DNA of 38,412 bases from an uncultured Acidimicrobiaceae bacterium (GTDB lineage Bacteria; Actinomycetota; Acidimicrobiia; Spongiisociales; UBA5794): assembly GCA_947258375.1 (NCBI GenBank), contig CAMYIJ010000052.1, forward strand, positions 2,723 to 41,134, in the 5' to 3' direction. Positions 31,545 through 38,412 of the stretch are shown here, piece by piece. Each line of letters starts with the position of its first letter. Position 1 is the stretch's first letter. Both the position numbers and the translations under genes were made by a program. The notes below the pieces were generated by a model, which was not told the DNA's origin, ran no database searches, and worked only from the letters and a program-made list of their open reading frames with translations.

Positions 31545-31614
31545 CAGTACTCAGTAATCAGTACTCAGTATTCAGTACTCGGTATTCAGTATTCAGTATT
31601 CAGTATTCAGTATC
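31545..31614 (+). repeat. Ten tandem heptamers (CAGTAYT)
   Basis: Units are CAGTACT, CAGTAAT, CAGTATT and one CGGTATT, ten in a row without gaps between the tRNA and argS. The same heptamer recurs on the other strand at 38311-38331. Short heptad arrays are known in several bacterial lineages and vary in copy number. Confidence 0.9.
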
Positions 31615-31639
31615 TTGATCGACCTCTCGTGGAGTCTTC

Positions 31640-33406
31640 ATGTCCGTACTCGGTGATCTATCAGCGCAGTTTGGCGCCGCTTTTGTGACACTCGGCCTGG
31701 AAGCCGCCGACGGTGAGGTCGCCGTCTCGCAGCGACCGGAGCTTGCCCAATTTCAATGCAACGGGGCACTCAGTGCCGCCAAGCGGGCCGGCCGCAATCC
31801 GCGGGAACTCGCCGAGGCCGTCATCGACACGCTGGACGACACGGCACGTTTCGCCGAGCTATCCATCGCCGGCCCCGGCTTCATCAACATCACGCTGACG
31901 GACGAAGCACTAGCCGCCTTTGTCGAAGGCATCCAGGCCGGCGGCGGGGTGGGACTCGATCCTGTACCCGAGCCCATCGGCATCATCGTCGACTACGGCG
32001 GTCCCAACGTCGCCAAGGAACTCCATGTGGGGCACCTGCGGCCGGCGGTGATCGGTGAGAGCCTCAAACGGACGTTGCGTGCGCTTGGCAACGAGGTCAT
32101 CGGTGATGTCCACCTCGGGGACTGGGGAAGCCCGATGGGGCAGCTCATCGTCGAGCTCGAGGACCGGCGGTCCGACCTTCCGTACTTCGACGCGGATTTT
32201 ACCGGCCCGTATCCAACTGAGTCGCCTGTGACGATGGCGGACCTCAACGAGATGTACCCCGTAGCGGCGAGCAAAGCCGAAGCCGATGCGGCGTTCGGCG
32301 AACGGGCTCGGCGCGCCACCGCCGAGCTGCAGAAGGGGAGACCGGGATACATCGCGCTGTGGACACATTTCAGGGAGGTCTCCGTCGATGCCATAAAGGA
32401 GGTCTATGACGAGTTAGGAGTGTCGTTTGATCTGTGGCACGGCGAGAGCACGATCGCCCATCGGCTCGACCCGCTCATTGACCGTCTCCTCGCAAACGGT
32501 GTGGCGCGGCACAGCAGGGGAGCCGTGGTAGTCGACGTCGCCCTGCCGGATGACAAGACCGAGATCAATCCGCTGCTCATGGCAAAGTCCGACGGCGCCA
32601 CTCTCTACACGACCTGGGATGTGGCCACGATCGAGGATCGGGTCGCCGAGTTCGACGTCGCGGCGATGATCTACATCGTCGACGAACGGCAGTCGCTTCA
32701 CTTCGAGAAGGTCTTTCGAACGGCTCGCAGAGCGGGCGTCGTCGGCGATGACGTCCTCCTCGAACACGCCGGCAACGGTACCGTCAACGGACCCGGCGGA
32801 ACGCCGCTGAAGACCCGCGACGGCGGCACGCCGCTGCTGCGAGGACTGATCGACGACGCCGTGGCTCGGGCGGCCGAGCGGCTCGCCGAGAACGACCTGG
32901 CGAGCGAATACAGCGAGGAGGAGCGTGCCGAGATCGCTCGGCTCGTTGGACTGGCGGCCCTCAAGTATGGCGATCTCCAGAACCACCGGGCCAGCGACTA
33001 CATCTTCGACCTCGACCGGTTTGTCTCGTTCGAGGGGCGCACGGGGCCGTACCTTCTGTATAGCGCGGTTCGGATGCAGTCGATACTGCGCAAGTCCGCC
33101 GAGCAAGGACTCGAACCCGGGTCGATTGGGCCGCCGGCGGGTGAATACGACCGCAACCTGATGCTCGCCCTGCTGCGGCTACCCGAGACGGTGTCCCGCG
33201 CTGCCGAGCACCGCGCGCCGAACCACATCGCCTTGTACTCCTATGAGCTGGCGGCCGAGTTCAGCCGGTTCTACGAGCATTGCCACATCCTCGACGAGGC
33301 CGATACGGGGCGGCAGGCGAGCTGGCTGGGCCTCGTTGAGCTGTGTCTGCGTGAGCTTCGTTTCCTGCTCGATCTGCTGGTGTTGGAAGTCCCGGAGCGG
33401 ATGTGA
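31640..33406 (+). CDS. argS: Arginyl-tRNA synthetase
   Basis: 588 residues. It charges tRNA-Arg with arginine using ATP. The N-terminal Add-1 domain (about 1-105) is followed by the class I catalytic core with VDYGGPNVAKELHVGHLRPA (HIGH motif as HVGH, near 129-132), GDVHLGDWGSPMGQ, and the KMSKS-equivalent region around TPLKTRDGGTPLLRGLIDDA, where the lysine motif is degenerate as in many ArgRS. The DALR anticodon-binding domain closes the protein (LYSYELAAEFSRFYEHCHIL). GGAG lies 5 bases before ATG 31640. It overlaps lysA by 4 bases. Confidence 0.97.
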   Translation: MSVLGDLSAQFGAAFVTLGLEAADGEVAVSQRPELAQFQCNGALSAAKRAGRNPRELAEAVIDTLDDTARFAELSIAGPGFINITLTDEALAAFVEGIQAGGGVGLDPVPEPIGIIVDYGGPNVAKELHVGHLRPAVIGESLKRTLRALGNEVIGDVHLGDWGSPMGQLIVELEDRRSDLPYFDADFTGPYPTESPVTMADLNEMYPVAASKAEADAAFGERARRATAELQKGRPGYIALWTHFREVSVDAIKEVYDELGVSFDLWHGESTIAHRLDPLIDRLLANGVARHSRGAVVVDVALPDDKTEINPLLMAKSDGATLYTTWDVATIEDRVAEFDVAAMIYIVDERQSLHFEKVFRTARRAGVVGDDVLLEHAGNGTVNGPGGTPLKTRDGGTPLLRGLIDDAVARAAERLAENDLASEYSEEERAEIARLVGLAALKYGDLQNHRASDYIFDLDRFVSFEGRTGPYLLYSAVRMQSILRKSAEQGLEPGSIGPPAGEYDRNLMLALLRLPETVSRAAEHRAPNHIALYSYELAAEFSRFYEHCHILDEADTGRQASWLGLVELCLRELRFLLDLLVLEVPERM

Positions 33407-34674
33407 CCCCCATCCGGCGGGATCTTCTTCCCGATTCCGCGACCGTTGACGGCGCGGGGCGGCTGTCGGTCGGCGGTTGTGACGTGCTCGACCTGGCGGC
33501 TGAATTCGGGACCCCGCTCTTTGTGTACGACGAGGAACATTTGCGGGCGCGGTGCCGCCAGGCGGTAGCCGGCTTCCCCGGGGGTGTTGCCTATGCCACC
33601 AAGGCCTTTCTGTGTGGAGCGATGGCTCAGCTGGCCTACGAGGAGGGTATGGACCTCGACGTCGCCACGGGAGGTGAGCTCCAGATCGCTCTCCACGCCG
33701 GTGTCCCGGCAGCGCGGCTGATCTTCCACGGCAACAACAAGTCGCCGTTGGAGCTGCAGATGGCTCTCGACGCCGGGGTCAAGTACGTCGTCGTCGACAA
33801 CTTCGACGAGATGGATCGTCTCGAGGAACTGGCCGCCGGAAGGCCTGCGATCAGCGTCCTGGTCCGGGTCAATCCCGCCGTGGAGGCCCATACCCACGAA
33901 TACCTGCAGACCGGAGTTGCCGACTCGAAGTTCGGGTTCGCCCTCGAAGGCGGGGTTGCCGCGGAGGCGGTGGCTCGAGTCCGCGCCTCGGCCGTGATGA
34001 ACTTCGTCGGCGTCCATGCCCACATCGGCAGCCAGGTATACGCCACGAGCTCCTTCGCCAAGACGCTCGAGGTGCTCGCCGGGTTCGCCGCGGACAGCCG
34101 CGCAGAAGAGCTGTCAATCGGCGGCGGCCTCGGAGTCGCCTACGTCGGTGATGAGCAGGCACCGTCGATTAGCGACTGGGCGGCAACGGTGGCGGAGGCT
34201 GCCAAGAGTCTCGGAGTCACGGCTCGTATAACTGCTGAACCGGGCAGAAGCATCGTGGCTTCGGCGGCCGTCACGGCCTACAGCGTCGGGGTGATCAAGC
34301 GGATCGACGGCGTGCGCACCTACGTGGCGGTAGACGGTGGCATGAGCGACAACCCCAGGCCGGTCCTGTACGGAAGCGGCTACGAAGCATTCCTCGCCCG
34401 GAGTACCGATGCCGATCGGGAGCTACCGGTGCGTGTCGTGGGGAAACACTGCGAGTCGGGGGACGTCATCGTCGCCGAGGCGATGATCCCGCAAGACACA
34501 GCGGTCGGCGATGTGCTGATCACGCCGGTGACGGGTGCCTACGGGCACTCGATGGGCTCCAACTACAACATGGTGCTGCGGCCGCCGGTGGTGTTCGTCA
34601 GGGACGGAGCGGCCCGCCTGGTTGTGCGCCGGGAGACCTATGCCGACTTGCTGGCGCGAGACCTCAGCGGTTGA
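33403..34674 (+). CDS. lysA: Diaminopimelate decarboxylase
   Basis: 423 residues. This PLP enzyme makes L-lysine from meso-diaminopimelate. The PLP lysine is Lys67 in YATKAFLCGAMAQ; other markers are RVNPAVEAHTHEYLQTG, SKFGFAL, HAHIGSQV, SIGGGLGVAY, EPGRSIVASA and the substrate-site Cys350 in KHCESGDVI, with the terminal GAYGHSMGSNYN. GTG 33403 overlaps the argS stop (GTGA) and has GGAG upstream, so the pair is one operon. This order matches argS-lysA in mycobacteria. Confidence 0.97.
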   Translation: MTPIRRDLLPDSATVDGAGRLSVGGCDVLDLAAEFGTPLFVYDEEHLRARCRQAVAGFPGGVAYATKAFLCGAMAQLAYEEGMDLDVATGGELQIALHAGVPAARLIFHGNNKSPLELQMALDAGVKYVVVDNFDEMDRLEELAAGRPAISVLVRVNPAVEAHTHEYLQTGVADSKFGFALEGGVAAEAVARVRASAVMNFVGVHAHIGSQVYATSSFAKTLEVLAGFAADSRAEELSIGGGLGVAYVGDEQAPSISDWAATVAEAAKSLGVTARITAEPGRSIVASAAVTAYSVGVIKRIDGVRTYVAVDGGMSDNPRPVLYGSGYEAFLARSTDADRELPVRVVGKHCESGDVIVAEAMIPQDTAVGDVLITPVTGAYGHSMGSNYNMVLRPPVVFVRDGAARLVVRRETYADLLARDLSG

Positions 34675-34702
34675 GCCGGCTTCTGGTCTGTCTGGACCAC
34701 CA

Positions 34703-35278
34703 CTACTGGTTTTCGGTCTCGCAGCCCTTGAAGGTGTCTAGTGCCTGGTGGCCGTTGCAGACATCGACCCCCTCACCTCCGTTGAGAGTGTCCTCGCCGC
34801 GACCGCCGTTCAACTCGTCGGCGCCCTTGCCTCCGCAGATGAGGTCGGCGCCGGTGGAACGCAACACCACGTCGTCTCCCCTCCGGGCGTGGATTCCGTC
34901 GCGATCGCCGGTGCCGCGGATCACGTCGTCGCCGTCGGTTCCCACGATCGTCGCTCGTTCGCCTTCACAGACGTAGATGCCGGAACCGGTCACACCGGCG
35001 TCCGGGTTGTTCCGGCCCAGAGCGATAACGACGGTGATGATAAGAGCGAATCCGACAACGAAGGCGACCGCGATTCCGATGATGCTGCTGGCACTCGGTG
35101 CGCGCCTTCCGCTCGTGTGGGAGGTCCGCAGTTCGTGGAACAGCTCGATGTACGGATCCTCATTGTCGCCCGGTCCGTCCGTCACCAGCCATCTCCAATC
35201 CACCGCGGTCCGATGGGCCATCCCCAGGAAATTCCACACAATCATACCGGCAGTGGCCGCGATGTCAGGGCGATTCAC
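34703..35278 (-). CDS. Membrane protein with RTX-like calcium-binding repeats
   Basis: 191 residues from GTG 35278. A cytoplasmic N-terminal part (about 1-62) is followed by one transmembrane helix (SSIIGIAVAFVVGFALIITV, about 63-87). The external part holds hemolysin-type repeats: GTDGDDVIRGTGDRDGI, RRGDDVVL, GGKGADELNGGRGEDTLNGG. It ends in CNGHQALDTFKGCE with Cys pairs. Such repeats bind Ca2+ in a beta roll. The gene lies opposite the lysA-hom operon, and the coding strand is judged from the repeat motifs and the membrane segment; the long plus-strand frame across it is a shadow. Its role is unknown. Confidence 0.75.
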   Translation of the reverse strand: MNRPDIAATAGMIVWNFLGMAHRTAVDWRWLVTDGPGDNEDPYIELFHELRTSHTSGRRAPSASSIIGIAVAFVVGFALIITVVIALGRNNPDAGVTGSGIYVCEGERATIVGTDGDDVIRGTGDRDGIHARRGDDVVLRSTGADLICGGKGADELNGGRGEDTLNGGEGVDVCNGHQALDTFKGCETENQ

Positions 35279-35320
35279 ACCATCGTCCTAGTATCCCGGC
35301 TCCACACACACGAGGACTCG

Positions 35321-36607
35321 ATGAAGACCGTAGGTATTGGAATGCTCGGCGCTGGCATTGTCGGTGGATCCTTGATCCGCCGCCTGGTGGAAGAGCATGC
35401 CGCAATCGAAGCCAAGACCGGCCTCGACCTGGAACTGCGGCGGGTTGCGGTTCGTGATCTCGAGAAGGCGCGCTCGTTTGAGATCGATTCTGCTCTGATC
35501 ACCGCCGATCCGGCAGCGGTTGTCGACGATCCCGATGTGCGCCTGGTCGTCGAGGTCATGGGAGGCCTGGAACCGGCCGGAGAGATGGTCTTGCGAGCCC
35601 TCCGCGCCGGAAAGCCGGTGGTCACCGCCAACAAGGCATTGCTGGCCGAGCGCGGGCCCGAGTTGTTTGCCGCCGCCGAAGAAGCAGGAGTTCCGCTGCT
35701 CTTTGAAGCCGCGGTGGGAGGGGGCATCCCGATCATTCGTCCCCTGTCCGAGACACTGGCCGGCGAGCAGATAGAGCGTGTCATCGGCATCGTCAACGGC
35801 ACAACCAACTTCATTCTCAGCCGCATGGCGGAAGACGGTGCCACCTATGCCGACGCCCTCGCCGAAGCCCAGTCGCTCGGCTACGCCGAGGCCGATCCGG
35901 CTGCGGACGTCGGCGGCGGCGATGCTGCCGCCAAAGCGGCAATCCTGGCAAGCCTCGCGTTTGGGACGTGGGCGGGGATCGAGAACGTGTTTCATGAGGG
36001 CATAGAGAAGATCAGCAAGGCCGATATGAAGTGGGCCTCCGAGCTGGGCTACACCATCAAGCTCCTTGCCATCGCAGAGAGGCTCGACGGCGGTGTGAGC
36101 GTTCGGGTGTATCCGGCGATGTTGCCCAAGGCACACCCGCTGGCGACCATCCGGGGGGCGACCAACGCCGTCTTCATCGAGGGGCCGTCCATCGAAGAGC
36201 TGCTGTTCGCCGGGCCGGGCGCAGGGGGCGAGCCGACGGCCACGGCCATGCTTGGCGATGTGATCGATGCTGCTCGAGAGATTCTGGCAGGCGCCGAGGT
36301 GGCGCCACGGATCCGGTTCTCGCCTGGCGAATTGGTGGCCTTCGAGTCGGTGGACACGAAGTGGTACGTGCGTCTCGAAGTGGATGACCAGCCGGGCGTC
36401 CTCGCCCAGGTGGCAGGCGCGTTCGGGGCGCATGACGTCAGCATCAAGTCGGTGCTTCAGGAGGGCCGGGGCGAGGATGCTACGTTGATGATCGTCACTC
36501 ACCTGGCGCCGGAAGCGAGCCAGCGAGAGGCGCGCCGGGCGATCGAGGGGATCGAAAACGTGCGCAGCGTGGCATCCGTCGTTCGGGTCGAGAGCCCCGA
36601 CGTCTGA
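35321..36607 (+). CDS. hom: Homoserine dehydrogenase
   Basis: 428 residues from ATG 35321, preceded by GAGGA; a frame extension back to 34748 is antisense to the RTX-like gene and is not coding. The NAD(P)-binding GMLGAGIVGGSLIRRL motif opens the protein. The catalytic domain shows TANKALLAE, FEAAVGGGIPIIRPL, GIVNGTTNFILSRM, LGYAEADPAADVGGGDAAAK and ILASLAFG. A C-terminal ACT domain (about 345-425) with VDDQPGVLAQVAGAF suggests feedback control by threonine. It converts aspartate semialdehyde to homoserine, feeding threonine and methionine synthesis. Confidence 0.96.
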   Translation: MKTVGIGMLGAGIVGGSLIRRLVEEHAAIEAKTGLDLELRRVAVRDLEKARSFEIDSALITADPAAVVDDPDVRLVVEVMGGLEPAGEMVLRALRAGKPVVTANKALLAERGPELFAAAEEAGVPLLFEAAVGGGIPIIRPLSETLAGEQIERVIGIVNGTTNFILSRMAEDGATYADALAEAQSLGYAEADPAADVGGGDAAAKAAILASLAFGTWAGIENVFHEGIEKISKADMKWASELGYTIKLLAIAERLDGGVSVRVYPAMLPKAHPLATIRGATNAVFIEGPSIEELLFAGPGAGGEPTATAMLGDVIDAAREILAGAEVAPRIRFSPGELVAFESVDTKWYVRLEVDDQPGVLAQVAGAFGAHDVSIKSVLQEGRGEDATLMIVTHLAPEASQREARRAIEGIENVRSVASVVRVESPDV

Positions 36608-36853
36608 TCAGGCGAAGTCTTCAAGGAACGCTCCTTCGCCGCCGATGCTTTTGCTAATCGACCGATTCGGATTAACATCCGCCACGGATCGTTATCCATT
36701 CCCCAAAACGCTGGCGGCAGCTCTGCTGCATGTGATGGGGAAATCCAGCCAACTGTGGTGGGGCGCTCGCGTTACTTGACCTCCGTCAATGAGACCCCGC
36801 CCACTTGAGTTTCAACCAACAGCCTTCGAGCTGCCGAAAGGGGCACCAGGCGA

Positions 36854-38293
36854 ATGACCACACGAGCCAGACTTCAAGAGCTGGGCCTCGACGCACTCCG
36901 CGAGCTGGCGGGGACCGTAGAAGTCGAGCACGACGGACTTCAGAAGTCCAAGCTCATTGCCGCCATTGTCGGGGCCGAGAAGTTCGACGAGGCGATGCTC
37001 CCTGAGGTATCCGAAGAGGTTCCGGTCAAGGAAGTCAAGGCAAATGCGGACGGTGAACAGTCGCGTTCGGATGAACGCAAGGGCGACGGCGGGGAGCGAG
37101 AGGGCGGGCAAAGCAACCGCAATCGGCGCCGCCGAGGACGGGGACGGGGCAACCAGGAACCGGTCGACGAATCGGAGCTCGAGGTTCGCGAGGGAATCCT
37201 CGACATTCTCCCCGAGGGCTACGGCTTCCTGCGTTGCGGCGGCTACCTGCCCGGCGAGAAGGACGCATACGTCGCCGCCAACGTGATTCGCAAGGCCCGC
37301 CTCCGCAAGGGCGACATCATCTCCGGTCCGGTGCGCCCTGCCCGGGCCCAGGAGAAGTTCCCGGCCCTGGTACGGGCGGTCAAGGTCAACGGCCTGGAGC
37401 CGGAAGCGGCCCAGGAACGCCAGAAGTTCTCCAACTTGACGCCACTCTTTCCCGACGATCGGCTGCGCCTCGAGGTCGACGGCCAGCCGACCTCGATGCT
37501 GCCGCGAATCATCGATCTCATTGCGCCGATTGGGAAAGGGCAGCGTGGGCTGATCGTTTCGCCGCCCAAGGCCGGCAAGACGACGGTCCTCAAGGAGATT
37601 GCCAACTCGGTTGCCGTCAACAACCCGGAGTGCCACCTGATGGTGGTGCTCGTCGACGAGCGGCCCGAAGAGGTCACCGACATGCAGCGGTCTGTGAAGG
37701 GTGAGGTCATCTACTCCACCTTTGACCGCCCCGCCGAGGAGCACACGCAGGTCTCGGAGCTCGCCATCGAACGAGCCAAGCGGCTCGTCGAGATGGGCGC
37801 CGACGTCGTGATCCTCCTCGATTCGATCACCCGCCTCGCGCGTGCTCACAACCTGGCGACACCGGCTTCCGGTCGGATTCTGTCCGGTGGCGTCGACTCG
37901 ACCGCCTTGTATCCCCCGAAGCGCTTCTTCGGAGCGGCTCGCAACATCGAAGAGGGCGGCAGCCTGACGATCATCGGCACGGCGCTCGTCGAGACCGGGT
38001 CGCGCATGGACGAGGTCATCTTCGAGGAGTTCAAGGGCACGGGCAACATGGAGCTGCGCCTCGATCGCAAGCTGGCCGACAAGCGCATCTACCCGGCGAT
38101 CGACATCGAATCGTCGGGCACCCGTCGCGAAGAGCTGCTCTTCCACGAGGACGAGCTGGTCCAGGTTTGGAAGCTCCGTCGAGTGCTGCTGGCTCTCGAG
38201 TCGGGAGCGTCGCTCGAGCTGCTGATCGACCGCTTGAAGTCCACCAAGTCAAATGCCGAATTCCTAGTGAGCATCGCCAAGAGCGGCTCATAA
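36854..38293 (+). CDS. rho: Transcription termination factor Rho
   Basis: 479 residues. The N-terminal Rho_N helical domain (about 3-45, [17 protein letters not shown]) is followed by a disordered, Arg/Gly-rich insertion (about 60-105, with [10 protein letters not shown]), typical of actinobacterial Rho and able to bind RNA. Then come the cold-shock-like RNA-binding domain ([20 protein letters not shown]), Walker [14 protein letters not shown] near 237, Walker [17 protein letters not shown] and the Q/R-loop region [19 protein letters not shown]. It is a hexameric RNA translocase that ends transcripts. The 246-base region before it probably holds its promoter; I see no clear box. The ATG has only a weak ribosome site. 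Confidence 0.97.
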   Translation: MTTRARLQELGLDALRELAGTVEVEHDGLQKSKLIAAIVGAEKFDEAMLPEVSEEVPVKEVKANADGEQSRSDERKGDGGEREGGQSNRNRRRRGRGRGNQEPVDESELEVREGILDILPEGYGFLRCGGYLPGEKDAYVAANVIRKARLRKGDIISGPVRPARAQEKFPALVRAVKVNGLEPEAAQERQKFSNLTPLFPDDRLRLEVDGQPTSMLPRIIDLIAPIGKGQRGLIVSPPKAGKTTVLKEIANSVAVNNPECHLMVVLVDERPEEVTDMQRSVKGEVIYSTFDRPAEEHTQVSELAIERAKRLVEMGADVVILLDSITRLARAHNLATPASGRILSGGVDSTALYPPKRFFGAARNIEEGGSLTIIGTALVETGSRMDEVIFEEFKGTGNMELRLDRKLADKRIYPAIDIESSGTRREELLFHEDELVQVWKLRRVLLALESGASLELLIDRLKSTKSNAEFLVSIAKSGS

Positions 38294-38310
38294 CCCTGGA
38301 GGAACTAACT

Positions 38311-38331
38311 ACTGAGTACTGAGTACTGAGT
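38311..38331 (-). repeat. Three tandem heptamers after rho
   Basis: ACTGAGT repeated three times, followed by ACT. Read on the minus strand it is the same heptamer as the array after the tRNA (AGTACTC = rotated CAGTACT). Confidence 0.85.
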
Positions 38332-38367
38332 ACTCGCCTCTCAGTTCTTGTCCCCGCTCGTTAAAGC

Positions 38368-38373
38368 TACAAT
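38368..38373 (+). promoter_or_regulatory. -10 box of rpmE
   Basis: TACAAT lies 27 bases before the TTG start, followed by an AGGAGAG ribosome site. The -35 is weak. Confidence 0.5.
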
Positions 38374-38400
38374 TCACGTCTTGTCCCGAGGAGAGAAGCC

Positions 38401-38412
38401 TTGAAGCCAGAT
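38401..38412 (+). CDS. rpmE: Start of ribosomal protein L31 gene (cut by window end)
   Basis: Four codons (TTG AAG CCA GAT, MKPD) follow AGGAGAG at 38389-38395. L31 proteins commonly begin MKxDIHP, and rpmE follows rho in actinobacteria. The identification rests on position plus these four residues. Confidence 0.6.

Noticed and set aside
31545..31614. Heptamer array as a CRISPR
   Set aside because: Units are contiguous with no spacers and no cas genes are nearby.
34748..35320. Long in-frame N-terminal extension of homoserine dehydrogenase (191 codons)
   Set aside because: It is antisense to the RTX-like gene, lacks family similarity, and the Rossmann start MKTVGIGMLGAGIVGG begins at the ATG at 35321 with a ribosome site.
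36608..36853. Rho leader as an attenuator
   Set aside because: Only weak pairing (CATTCCCC with GGGGAAAT) is seen and no clear promoter; evidence is too thin.

Overview
ORGANISM. High-GC DNA with a WhiB regulator, DUF3107 and DUF5317 proteins, a CxxC-less Mrp, many start codons without a Shine-Dalgarno sequence, and the order argS-lysA-hom-rho-rpmE. Together these point to an actinobacterium, plausibly a deep-branching one such as Acidimicrobiia; the class is inference. It is ordinary chromosome: no phage, plasmid or CRISPR locus is visible. LAYOUT. 1-2.2 kb: three envelope genes (helix-hairpin-helix membrane protein, lytic transglycosylase-like lysozyme, secreted membrane-anchored protein). 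2.3-5.3 kb: acetyl-CoA synthetase and a zinc-free quinone oxidoreductase. 5.3-5.5 kb: a 166-bp inverted-repeat (MITE-like) element ending in the stop codon of a gamma-glutamyltransferase-family gene. 7.7-8.2 kb: a gene-poor stretch rich in palindromes. 8.2-10.8 kb: two tandem membrane HD-domain proteins. 10.8-15.0 kb: DUF5317, a BON/OmpA protein with a coiled-coil partner, a truncated thioredoxin-like protein and a sulfite-oxidase-like molybdoenzyme, followed by four consecutive stem-loops. 15.2-18.8 kb: MBL hydrolase and aconitase. 18.8-20.4 kb: M19 dipeptidase and, overlapping upstream, a peroxidase-related AhpD-like gene interrupted by one in-frame TGA. 20.6-24.5 kb: DUF4397 protein, SufR-like regulator divergent from Mrp, DUF3107, and a frameshifted SMI1/KNR4 gene. 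24.7-26.6 kb: whiB with a structured leader, GatB/YqeY protein, ATP-dependent DNA ligase. 26.6-29.7 kb: a two-component operon and its decayed duplicate, with shared palindromic sites. 29.7-31.4 kb: Ku and a CPBP protease. 31.4-38.4 kb: tRNA-Arg, argS, lysA, an antisense RTX-like gene, hom, rho and the start of rpmE. MAIN RESULT. The gene at 20429-19875 (minus strand) reads through one TGA at exactly the position of the second cysteine of the AhpD CxxC motif (C-H-Y-TGA-T-L-H-H). Twelve bases after this TGA lies a perfect 6-bp stem with a GGTCT loop, matching a bacterial SECIS element and, as I remember it, the loop of E. coli fdhF. I interpret it as a CxxU selenoprotein that ORF calling splits into two fragments of 82 and 65 residues. 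OTHER THEMES. Many genes carry a TAnnnT box 6-8 bases before the start codon and no Shine-Dalgarno, implying leaderless transcripts. The ATGGGGGATTgCCCCCAT-type palindrome lies about 43 bases upstream of both histidine kinase starts and once more in an intergenic region. Hairpins with an AATCAGGATT-like core recur at gene ends. Ku and a stand-alone ligase lie close together, suggesting an end-joining pathway. The threonine genes thrC and thrB, normally between hom and rho in actinobacteria, are absent here.
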